Source: Spiroplasma alleghenense (lineage in GTDB: Bacteria; Bacillota_I; Bacilli_A; Mycoplasmatales; Mycoplasmataceae). Taken from it: a DNA stretch of 64,000 nt. The notes under the pieces are model-generated. The model made no database searches and was not told where the DNA came from. It worked only from the letters and a program-made list of their open reading frames with translations. Both the position numbers and the translations under genes were made by a program. The stretch is taken from contig NZ_CP031376.1 of the NCBI RefSeq assembly GCF_003363775.1, forward strand, positions 434,001 through 498,000, in the 5' to 3' direction. This document shows positions 34,501 through 43,140 of this stretch, piece after piece. Positions within the stretch are counted from its first letter, which is position 1; every line of letters starts with the position of its first letter.

Positions 34501-35797
34501 AATTGCAATTTCAGCACTTATTTCAGCCTTACTTGTGTGTATTTCTTTTACTACAATTTTTATCAGAATTAGTGACTCTATTGTTATTCAATTTAGCGAT
34601 GGTATTTTCATGAGTTTGGTTGCGATTATTTCGGGAAAAATAATGTTAATTCCTGCAATTATCTACCCAATGCTTGTAGACTTAAGTGCTGGGGTAATTA
34701 TCTACATACCAATTTCTATTTTAATTAGATTACTAATGTTTATGATTATTAAATTTTCTAAAAAGTATTTAACAAGCTACGGAGCTTTTTTTCTAGCAGG
34801 ACTAACAATGTTTCTTTATTTGCCATTTACATATATTTTATTTAGGGAAAAGGGATTATTAGCCACAGAAGCGATTGTTGATTTAGTACAAGTAACATTA
34901 TCAGTAATTATCGCTGGAATGATGTACTTTTCAATTTCAAAGTCTGATCAAATTATGTTAACTTTAAATTTTGGAAATAAAAATTTTAGTAATTCAAGTT
35001 GACTCTTTTCAGATTATGATGGAACGGTTTCTTTTGATAAGGATTCAAACATAGATAATGAAAGTCTGAGTTTTATTAATAATTTAATAAATGCAAAAAA
35101 TAATAATTTTGTTTTTGCAACAGGAAGATTATATAACTTCATTTCAGTAAAAAATAGTGAACTTTCTCAATTTCCCAAATATACTATTTGTGGTAACGGA
35201 TCTCTTATTTACTCAAAAAAAGGAAAAATCAATTATTTTAGTTCCATTCCAAATTCAGATCGAAAATCTTTAGTTGAATTTATAAAAAAATACAAGAATT
35301 TACCAATTGATGTTGCGATTGATGGGGTAAAAATTCCTTTTCATTACTCTTATAATCCAAATTTAGAGGAAAAAAGACGTCTTAAAAAAATTGATTTTGA
35401 AGAATTTTATGATGTAGTGGAACCGCTAATTTATAAGAAAAAAAATGTAACTGTGTTTTACCTTTATACTGAAAAAAATCATCAAAATATAATTGATGAG
35501 ATCAATACTAAATTCTCTAATTTGAGAGCTTTTAAAACTAGTCCATACATCGTTGAAATAATAAATAAAAATGTTTCTAAATGATCTGCAATTGAGTATC
35601 TAATTAAGAAAAATAATATCGATCCAGAAAGAGTCTTCACATGCGGAGATGGGGAAAATGATTTTGAAATGCTAGAAAAATGCATAAATTCAGCTAAAAT
35701 GATTGAAAGTTCTCCAAAACTAGAATCTTTGCAAATCCCTACAATAACTAAGATTGAAGAAATTAAAGATTTAACAACGATTTTTGGTAAAAATTAG
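34463..35797 (+). CDS. ECF transporter S-component fused to a Cof-type HAD phosphatase
   Basis: 444 residues in one frame. Residues 1-175 form about five to six membrane helices resembling a substrate-binding S-component of energy-coupling-factor vitamin importers (FSDGIFMSLVAIISGK, then PMLVDLSAG). After a TGA-Trp the frame enters a HAD phosphatase of the Cof/IIB class with DYDGTV (motif I), FATGR (motif II), the VSKWSAIEYLI lysine region (motif III) and GDGENDFEML (motif IV). This suggests uptake of a vitamin or its phosphate ester coupled to dephosphorylation; the vitamin cannot be named. Start 34463 overlaps fmt; ATG 34478 is an alternative, and neither has a strong ribosome site. Confidence 0.82.
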
Positions 35798-35798
35798 A

Positions 35799-35804
35799 TA
35801 TAAT
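35799..35804 (+). promoter_or_regulatory. -10 element of efp
   Basis: TATAAT two bases after the preceding stop and 28 nt before efp. No strong -35 box is visible. Confidence 0.5.
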
Positions 35805-35831
35805 TATTAAAACTAACAAAAGGAGAAAATA

Positions 35832-36389
35832 ATGCAAGTAAATGATTTAAGACCTGGGACTACATTTTCCTATGAAGGAAATATTTTTTTAGTAATAGAA
35901 CAAGCCTTCACAAAGACAGGAAGAGCTCAAGGACATGTTAAAGTTAAAGTTAAAAACCTTAGAACTGGTGCTAGAACTGAGTTAACTTTTACTGGTGGAG
36001 ATAAAGTTGAAAAAGCAATGATTGAAAAGAAAGATATGCAATTTCTTTACAATGACGGAAGTAATTGTGTTTTTATGGATACTGAGACTTATGAACAAGT
36101 CGAAATTGATTCAAAAAAATTGGAATGAGAGCTTAAGTTTTTAACTGACGGAAGTATGATTAAATTAACTGAATATGAGGGAGAAGTTTTAGGAATTTCT
36201 TTAGATGATAAAGTTGAACTTGAAATTACTGAAGCTGAACCAGCTGTTAAGGGAGATACTTCTTCAGGAGCTCAGAAAAAAGCAATTGTTTCAACTGGCC
36301 ATGAGATACTAGTGCCTTTATTCATCAAAGAGGGAGAAAAGGTTCTTGTAAATACAAACGATGGTAAATATGCTGGAAGATCAAATTAA
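35832..36389 (+). CDS. efp: Elongation factor P
   Basis: Relieves ribosome stalling at polyproline. It has 185 residues in three beta domains: VNDLRPGTTF, the conserved domain I loop, FMDTETYEQVEI, and the C-terminal VNTNDGKYAGRSN. The loop-tip residue that is a modified Lys in E. coli is Arg31 here (TKTGRAQGH). AGGAG lies 7 nt before ATG. efp followed by an Asp23-family gene is the Firmicutes order. Confidence 0.97.
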
Positions 36390-36425
36390 ATATTAAATAA
36401 AATAGAATAAAAAGGGGTGGTAATT

Positions 36426-36719
36426 GTGTATATTCCAATTGAAAGAAATAATCGTGGTATTTTAATGGTTGATAAAGAAGTTATCAATAATTTAATATTA
36501 TTTGGTGTTGGAACTCAAATCGATAGAGAAATCGGCTGCAAAGTAAAAACTTGATATCATCAAGAAAACGGTTTTTTCGCATTGATAGAATTCTATATAG
36601 ATGCTAAAAAAGATTTCAATATTAACGAAAGAGAATTATCAATTACAATAAATGAGGCGATTGAACAGACTCTTAATACAAAACCTAAAAATATTTCTTT
36701 TGCCTATATTCATAAGTAA
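36426..36719 (+). CDS. Asp23/YqhY-like small protein
   Basis: 97 residues from GTG after GGGGTGG. It starts YIPIERNNRGILMVDKEV, with a later FALIEFYIDA strand and INEAIEQTLN helix, and ends with a NISFAYI strand, compatible with the compact Asp23 (DUF322) fold. Position directly after efp, where Firmicutes have yqhY, supports this. In Firmicutes nusB follows; here it is replaced by unknown genes. Role unknown, possibly linked to membrane lipid metabolism as proposed for YqhY. Confidence 0.72.
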
Positions 36720-36732
36720 AATATTTAAAAAA

Positions 36733-36767
36733 AATAAAAAGCAAAATATTGCTTTTTATTTTTTTAT
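36733..36767 (+). terminator. Intrinsic terminator after the efp operon
   Basis: AATAAAAAGCAA (36733-36744) pairs with TTGCTTTTTATT (36749-36760), then further T. Confidence 0.82.
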
Positions 36768-36808
36768 GTAGTATCATATATCACCTATCATTTAAGGGTT
36801 AAATAGTG

Positions 36809-36814
36809 TATAAT
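36809..36814 (+). promoter_or_regulatory. -10 element of the four-gene unknown cluster
   Basis: TATAAT, 35 nt before the first gene of the cluster, just after the efp operon terminator. A strong TGGAGGT ribosome site follows. Confidence 0.55.
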
Positions 36815-36849
36815 AAGTAAGACTTGAATAAAAATATGGAGGTAAAATT

Positions 36850-38622
36850 ATGCCAAAGGGACAAAAAGAGGAAGCTAATTTTCTTAACTTAGGTGCAGAA
36901 AAAAAGTTTAGTCAAGAATCATTGAATTGAATATACGAAGAGAAATTAGAGAATGATGTTAATTTTCAAAAATTAATAAAATTGTACGATAGAATTGTCA
37001 ATCTAGAAGAAAACGACCCACGTAAAGCTAAATTGGTCGAAATGTGAGAATCTGAAATTAATAAATTATTTGAAAAAGAAATGTCAAAAAAAACTGTCTC
37101 AAAAAATTCAAAAAAAGAAGAATCGCCTAATCGAAACAAAAGTAACATCGATGGTTGAAAAGAACGACTTAACATTAAACAAAGATCGAGTTCTCCAGAT
37201 AGTTTAAGAGAACAGTTGATGAAAAAACTTAATTCAAGTGATTTGCTTTCCGGAAGAGATACCAGGGAAGATATTTTAATTCGTGCAGGTCTTCCAGAAA
37301 ATCCAAAAGAGGTTAAATTAGATTATGTTGCAAAGGGTAAAAACCCAATCGAAACAGGAATTAATGATATTGATAATATTTTGGATGATATTGATCAAAC
37401 TTCTGAAATTGCTATTCCTGATAGTATTTTAAAAAATGATATTATCGAAGCAAGAGATTACTCTTCTGCAATTGGTTTTACAGTTGATTTAGATGAAAAT
37501 AACATTGCCGGGGGTGATTCATCATTTAATTTTGATGGAGAAACAGTTGATTATGATGATTTAGAATTTCAACAAAGAACAGTAGATTTAAACAAAAATA
37601 ATGATGTAACACAAAATTTTGATGCTTCAAAAACATTAACAAACGAATTAGATTTAACTAATGCAATTGATATTAATTACGAAACAATGGAAATGCCTGA
37701 TACAGGAGGTTCAATTTTCAATAAAATTTTAGATCCAGAGTTAAAAGAACTTCAAGAAAAACAAAAAGAAGTTGATTTGGAGAGAAGAGATGAAGAATAT
37801 TCGAAAATTAATCCAGATAAGAGAAATATAATTGATAAAGCCGACTTTTCTTTTTTTGACAGAGAAGACGTAATGAACAAATACGGTATTAGTGTTGGTG
37901 AAAAAGAGGACAATGTCTCAAAACCGTTCCATGAAATAAGACCAATCGGAAGTTATGGAATGATTTATGATGTCTCAAAACAACCATCAATGCAAAATTT
38001 GATAAATGAATATAAAAAAGAAAATGAAGTAGTTGACGAAATGAACGATAAAATTGAATTTCTGAGAGACCTTCAAAACGAAAGAAAACACCGTGTTAAT
38101 TTAATGCATGTTGAGAGAAATAATAGTTTTATTGTAGCTCGATCAAATCGATTAAGAGAAAAACGTGAAGCAAGAAGATTAAAAGAACAAGAAGTTATCA
38201 ATTTAAAAGCTCTTGAACGTCAAGAAAGACTTCGTCGTTTGCAAGAAAGACAAAAATTAATCCAATTGATGAAAGAACGTCAAATGAAACGTTCTGAAGA
38301 AAAAAGGGTTTCATCAATCCTACAAATGGAGCGTGAGCGTCGTCTTGCAAAAAATAACAAGTACCGTGAAGAAATTGCTGCAATTGATGCTCAAATTAGA
38401 TTTGAACAAGAATCAATTAAAAATGCAGAATTAAAATTAAAAACTTATTTTACCAAAAATTCAGATGCAAAATTATTTGATGATTCGATGAAGATTGCAA
38501 GAGAATTTTCAAAATTTGCAGTTAGTGAAGAAAAAATATCTGCATTGCAAAAATTTGAAGATGAGAAACGACAAAAACGTATTGAAAGATTAAGTAAAAA
38601 ATTTGTTAAAAATAAAAAATAA
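36850..38622 (+). CDS. Cluster gene 1: large acidic/coiled-coil hypothetical protein
   Basis: 590 residues, no membrane segment. Residues 1-100 are charged with Trp from TGA at three sites; 150-340 are acidic and Asp/Asn-rich (NILDDIDQTSEIA); 390-560 form a long basic coiled coil rich in Arg, Lys, Glu and Gln (EARRLKEQEVINLKALERQ). GGAGGT lies 8 nt before ATG. It is the first of four co-directional unknown genes between the efp operon and tig. A structural or scaffolding role is a guess from the composition. Confidence 0.87.
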
Positions 38623-38710
38623 TTAATGCATTGGCAATGATTTACTTAGTGTTATACAATTGACATTATCTATGTTATTGTCTTTATTTTTACTTATGAG
38701 GGGTGTTATT

Positions 38711-39517
38711 TTGAAAACCAAAAAAATTAATGACCTTGAGGATAAAAAAATTGACAATAAAACTATTGCGCGTATATCGGGTATCAGAGTAAGTTCGCAA
38801 GAGTATACAAAACCTAAATCTCTAAATGCTCCAACGGTTCATAGCGCCGTCGCTAAAAGACAGATGGTTGAAAATAGTAGAGGCGGCAGTTTTATTGAAC
38901 AATTTAATAATTCTGAAGTCTATGCCAAAATTTATAATTCTCGTTATGGAGATAGAGAGTATCGACTTGTTGTCCCAATTTTTGATAGAAGTAAATCATT
39001 GCTAGGGATTGATATTTTAAAGCGCAAGCCTCAAATTCAAAAGTTTTCCAAAGATCAATTGGGAGAAACTCGATCAATCGGTATTCCTTCAAGAGTAATG
39101 TCTTCAGAACAAAAAATTTTAGCTCGACATAGAGAATTATATAGTAGAAATTCAAACGAATTTATAAATAAACCCCCAAGTACCTCGGGGGTTGACTTGA
39201 ATAAAGTAGCTTCAAGACTAAATCAAGACCATCAAGAAATAATGCGACAAAGAGCAATCGAATTTAACAAAAGAGTTCAAATGACTCTTAATCAAAATAT
39301 TGAACCAGAGCATAAAGTTACTATTGAACCTCAAAATGAAGAAATGTTAAAAGCAAAAGTTCACGAGAAAATGCTTAATATTAAAAACAAAATAAACTTT
39401 AGTTACGAAACTGAAGAAGATGATATTTTAAGTCGTCGTAAGAAGTGGGTTGAAGAAGTTCTAGCAGATGATGAAGAAGATATTGATGCTGATTTATCAA
39501 AAAGACCAAACCTATAG
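38711..39517 (+). CDS. Cluster gene 2: basic hypothetical protein
   Basis: 268 residues from TTG 38711, with GAGGGGTG 5 nt upstream deciding the start. The frame extends upstream to a TTG at 38660, but that TTG is part of a TTGACA promoter-like box, so I reject it. The N-terminal half has short motifs (ARISGIRVSSQEY, YRLVVPIFDRSKS); the C-terminal half is helical and charged. It contains a GC-rich inverted repeat at 39171-39193. No family recognised. Confidence 0.8.
   Translation: MKTKKINDLEDKKIDNKTIARISGIRVSSQEYTKPKSLNAPTVHSAVAKRQMVENSRGGSFIEQFNNSEVYAKIYNSRYGDREYRLVVPIFDRSKSLLGIDILKRKPQIQKFSKDQLGETRSIGIPSRVMSSEQKILARHRELYSRNSNEFINKPPSTSGVDLNKVASRLNQDHQEIMRQRAIEFNKRVQMTLNQNIEPEHKVTIEPQNEEMLKAKVHEKMLNIKNKINFSYETEEDDILSRRKKWVEEVLADDEEDIDADLSKRPNL
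39171..39193. repeat. GC-rich inverted repeat inside cluster gene 2
   Basis: AACCCCC (39171-39177), 9-nt spacer, GGGGGTT (39187-39193). It is a run of C and G rare in this AT-rich window, encoding part of NKPPSTSGVD. A TTGACT follows directly. Confidence 0.8.
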
Positions 39518-39538
39518 AAAGTTACAGGTAAGAAAACG

Positions 39539-40708
39539 ATGTCGAATAAAAATATAAATAATAGTGATTTCGCGCTTTTAAGTGTTAGCACAAAAATAAG
39601 AATAAAGAGTTTAATTGAGAAAAAACTAACGATGCAAACAGTGGCGCTTTTTGCTCAAGAATATGAATCACTTGATTTTGATATCAGAAGAGAAATGAAT
39701 CTTTATATTAAATACCTGATGGATTTAGAACTTCATGAATTCATTATTGAAGTTGAGAAATTAAAACGCGAAAACAAAGGATCTGATGTAATTCGACGTC
39801 AAATCACTTTTGAAGAAAAGCAAAAAAATATCAGACAATTGCAAAGCCTTTTAAATAATAGTGAAGCAATCATTTCAAATTCTTATATGAGAAAAGATAA
39901 ATATTTATCTAATGGACAAAGTAAATACAATTTGACTAATAATTTGGCAAATAAAAATAGTGAACAAGTTGTAGAAAAAAAAGTTGTTGTTAAGAAAATT
40001 CAGCCAATTACTAGTAATGAAAAATATAAAGAAGCCTTGAAACGCGAAAAAGGTTTAAATGAAAATATGGCAAGCAAAAGAGTTTCTCTGTCTCTAAGTG
40101 ATGAGGAAAAAAGATTTCGTGTTCCTTCTAATGGAACAAAGAAATCAAAAATAAATTTAACTGAAGAAGAAAAAAATGCTTTAGCTAAAAGAAGACAAGA
40201 AAAGAAAATTACGAAAAGTAATATTATTGAGAAAAAACCAAATTATTTAAATAATAACGATGATTTTTCTAAGACTAAATTTAAGGATTTTTCTTTAGTT
40301 AAATCTAGAATTGTGTCAGATGAAGAATATCAACGTGAACAAAAAGAAAAAGAACGCCTATGAAACCAAATTTATGGAAAATCAAAAAAGGATGTTGCTG
40401 ATTATTCTGAAAAAATTAATTTAGAAAGCTCAGAGCACAATAAAATTCCTAATATATCTGGAAATTTTTCAGGAAGCGATTTTTTTACGGTTGGAAATAA
40501 AAAAATAAGTGTTAAAGAAATTGTTGACCCAAAAAATCCAATGTTTGGATTTTGACAAAAGGTTAAGCAAAAGTCAAAGGCTAATAGTTTAATTACATAT
40601 TTCAATTCGGTTGCTTCAACAAAGCAGCAAATGAAAATATTATTAAATTATGAGAATACTTTAATAAAAAATAATGCTAATAAAAAAAATATAAAAAAAT
40701 CAAAATAG
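39539..40708 (+). CDS. Cluster gene 3: basic, partly repetitive hypothetical protein
   Basis: 389 residues, soluble. A helical N-terminus (1-80) ends with HEFIIEVEKLKREN. Two similar linker motifs, VSLSLSDEEKRFR and INLTEEEKNALAK, occur near 185 and 215, and the rest is Lys/Asn-rich. One TGA-Trp joins the two visible parts at 40361. AGGTAAG lies 6 nt before ATG. No family recognised; same strand and tight spacing as its neighbours. Confidence 0.85.
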
Positions 40709-40735
40709 TCTAATTAGTTGATAGGAGAAGTTATT

Positions 40736-41674
40736 ATGCGTCAAAAAGCGAGAAGTTTACAAAATCAAGTTTTTGCTGATAATTTAATAAAACAAATTCA
40801 ATTTAAGGAAGCTTATTTTGCATTTAAATTTAATAAATTTAAAAAATGAAAACTTTCTCCGGGGAGAAAAATTGAGAGAATGTGAAAAAAGTCGCAGTTG
40901 AAGAAAATTCCTATTAAGGATTTAGAAATTCAAGAAATTTATATGATTGGTTTTGCAAATTCTCAATACCACAATTTAAAGCGATTTTTAAGAAATAACA
41001 TGAATGCAACATTCGTTAATACGGCGATTTCAAGAGTGGATTATTTTAACTGTTGTATGTCTAATATTTGATTTGAAAAGTATTTCAAAAAATTTAAAAA
41101 AATTAAGGAAAATTTAATAGAAATATCAAATCAACCAGAGTTACTATTTTATCCATATTATTTAAAATTCTTGACAGCAGTTCGTGAAAGTATTCTTAAA
41201 AATATGTCTGAATTTGTTATTCCTAGTGTCACTTCTTTTACTTTGATGGATGCTAAAAAATCTATAAACGTAAGTGAAGAAATTCGTCGATCAAAAAATC
41301 TCATAAAAATAGCGTTTTCAAATGTTAAAAATGATTCTGAAAAATCTTTTAATACAATAAATCAAGAAATTACTAATTTATATTTTAAAGTTAGTGAAAA
41401 CTATAGTGATAAGGAAGCTCAAAATCAAATATTAACTGAAATTAATGTAAAAACGGTATTTCAGAAAGAATTTGGTAAGTTTCAATTTAAAAAAGCCTGT
41501 AAATTTTTAAAAATATCACCAAGAATTAAGGTTGAAAGCGCTTATTTAAAATACCAAGATAGATTGACTAGTTCAGAAGTTGCTGATTTATTGGTGGGAA
41601 ATACCAAGAAAACAGATGATTTAAAAAAAGCTTGACAAATATACATAAAATATCGCAACGAAAACTCTATTTAA
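40736..41674 (+). CDS. Cluster gene 4: basic helical hypothetical protein
   Basis: 312 residues, strongly basic, helix-rich, with scattered aromatic residues (FKFNKFKKWK, DYFNCCMSNIWFEKYFKKFKK). No membrane helix longer than chance. AGGAG lies 8 nt before ATG. The stop codon is inside the stem-loop that ends the cluster. No family recognised. The charge suggests nucleic-acid or acidic-protein binding, which is inference only. Confidence 0.85.
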
Positions 41675-41688
41675 TTGGAGTTTTTTTA
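41661..41688 (+). terminator. Terminator of the unknown cluster, overlapping the last stop
   Basis: AAAACTC (41661-41667) and GAGTTTT (41678-41684) then T. The loop holds the TAA stop of cluster gene 4. Confidence 0.75.
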
Positions 41689-41695
41689 ATGTTTT

Positions 41696-41704
41696 TGTTA
41701 TAAT
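41696..41704 (+). promoter_or_regulatory. Extended -10 promoter of tig
   Basis: TGTTATAAT (TG, one base, TATAAT at 41699-41704), 31 nt before the start codon. Confidence 0.6.
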
Positions 41705-41734
41705 AATTTTTAGTGATAAGAATGGAGAATATTT

Positions 41735-43027
41735 ATGAAATTTGAGGCAAAAAAATTACCTGAATCAGGTCAAGGTAAATGAATTATTTCGATAGAAGGT
41801 GACGAATGAAAAGCATTCTGTGACAAAGGACGTAATAAAGCATTGCAAGAAGTACAAATCCCTGGATTTAGAAAAGGAAAAGTTCCAAAAGAAATGGCTT
41901 TGAAAAGTTTGAGTGAAGTTAAAGTCATGAACGAAGCATTTCGTTTGGCAATGCCAAAGGCATACGATTTTGCAAAAGAGCAAAAATCAGACATTCAACC
42001 ATGAGGAACACCAGCACCAGCACCTACTAAAATTTCAGATAAGGAATTAGTATTAGAATTTATTTTTGACTTAAAGCCAGAAATCAAAATTGAAAATTAC
42101 AAAGGTTTAACCGGTCCTAAAAAAACCCCAGTTAAAGCTGAAAAAGAAGAAATTGCTGCTGAAATTAAAAGATACCAAGAACGCTTCGTGATGGAAAAAG
42201 TTAAAGAAGGAGATAGTGTTGTTATTGAAGAAGGTGACAATGTTAAGTTCGACTTTGAAGGATTTATGGACGGAGAACCATTTCAAGGTGGAAAGGGTGA
42301 AGATTACCAATTGGTAATTGGAAGTAAAAACTTTATTCCAGGTTTTGAAGAAGCTATGATCGGTCTTGCTCTAGGAGTTAAATCAGAGATTTCAGTGACT
42401 TTCCCAAAAGATTACCAAGCAGAAAATCTTGCTGGAAAAGATGCTAAATTCAAATTAAATATTAAAGAAATTAAATCTCGTGAATTACCTAAAGCTGATG
42501 ACGAATTAGCTAAAGATTTAAATATCAAGGATGTTAATAATTATAAAGAATTAGAAAAATATGTATCAGTCCAAATAGAAAAACAAAAACAGACAAATGA
42601 AAGAAATGTTTTTGTAAACCAAATTATTGATTTAATTAGAGAAAAATCTGTAATAGAATTGCCAAAAAGTGCAATTGATAAAGAAGTTCAAACTATGAGA
42701 AAAGAATTTGAACAGAAAGTTATTGCAAATAAAATGACTCTAAAAGAATACAAAAAAGTTACAGGAATGACGGATGAAGATATTAATAAGGAAATTTTTG
42801 GAGATGCCAAAAAACGTCTTGAAAGTTACTTAATCACTGATGAGGTTAGAAATAAAGAAAAAATTGAAGCTACTCAAGAAGAAGTTGACTCAAAATACAA
42901 AGATCTTGCAAATCAATTTGGAATTGATGTGGAATTCTTGAAAAAATCAGTTCTTCAAGAGGGTCAAGTTCGTTCAGAAATAATAAATGAGAAAATAATT
43001 GATTTTATTTATTCAAACAACGGCTAA
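41735..43027 (+). CDS. tig: Trigger factor
   Basis: Ribosome-bound chaperone at the nascent-chain exit, with prolyl isomerase activity. It has 430 residues. The N-terminal ribosome-binding signature is QIPGFRKGKVPKEM near residue 48 (GFRKGK). The FKBP-type domain shows GDNVKFDFEGFMDGEPFQGGKGEDY and FIPGFEEAMIGL. The C-terminal arm domain is helical. TGGAGAAT precedes ATG. Confidence 0.97.
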
Positions 43028-43033
43028 ACTATT

Positions 43034-43063
43034 AAAAACCTGAGTTAAAAACCAGGTTTTTTA
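43034..43063 (+). terminator. Intrinsic terminator after tig
   Basis: AAAAACCTG and CAGGTTTTT enclose a short loop, followed by further T. Confidence 0.85.
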
Positions 43064-43069
43064 CATTTT

Positions 43070-43096
43070 TTAGCACTTAACTATTGCAAGTGCTAA
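43070..43096. promoter_or_regulatory. CIRCE operator 4 before lon
   Basis: TTAGCACTT (43070-43078), 9 nt, AAGTGCTAA (43088-43096): perfectly palindromic arms with exact CIRCE spacing. It overlaps the -35 box of the lon promoter. Confidence 0.92.
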
Positions 43097-43111
43097 AAAA
43101 TATGATATTAT
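43084..43111 (+). promoter_or_regulatory. Promoter of lon
   Basis: TTGCAA (43084-43089), 16 nt, TATTAT (43106-43111). The -35 is inside the CIRCE palindrome. Confidence 0.65.
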
Positions 43112-43140
43112 TATCTTGTGCCAAGAAAGAAGGTCTACTT

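Noticed and set aside
37216-38622. Cluster gene 1 starting at ATG 37216
   Set aside because: The frame continues upstream through TGA-Trp codons to ATG 36850, which has a strong GGAGGT site.
38660-38713. Upstream TTG start for cluster gene 2 giving a hydrophobic N-terminus
   Set aside because: This TTG is part of a TTGACA promoter-like hexamer and has no ribosome site; TTG 38711 has GAGGGGTG at the right distance.
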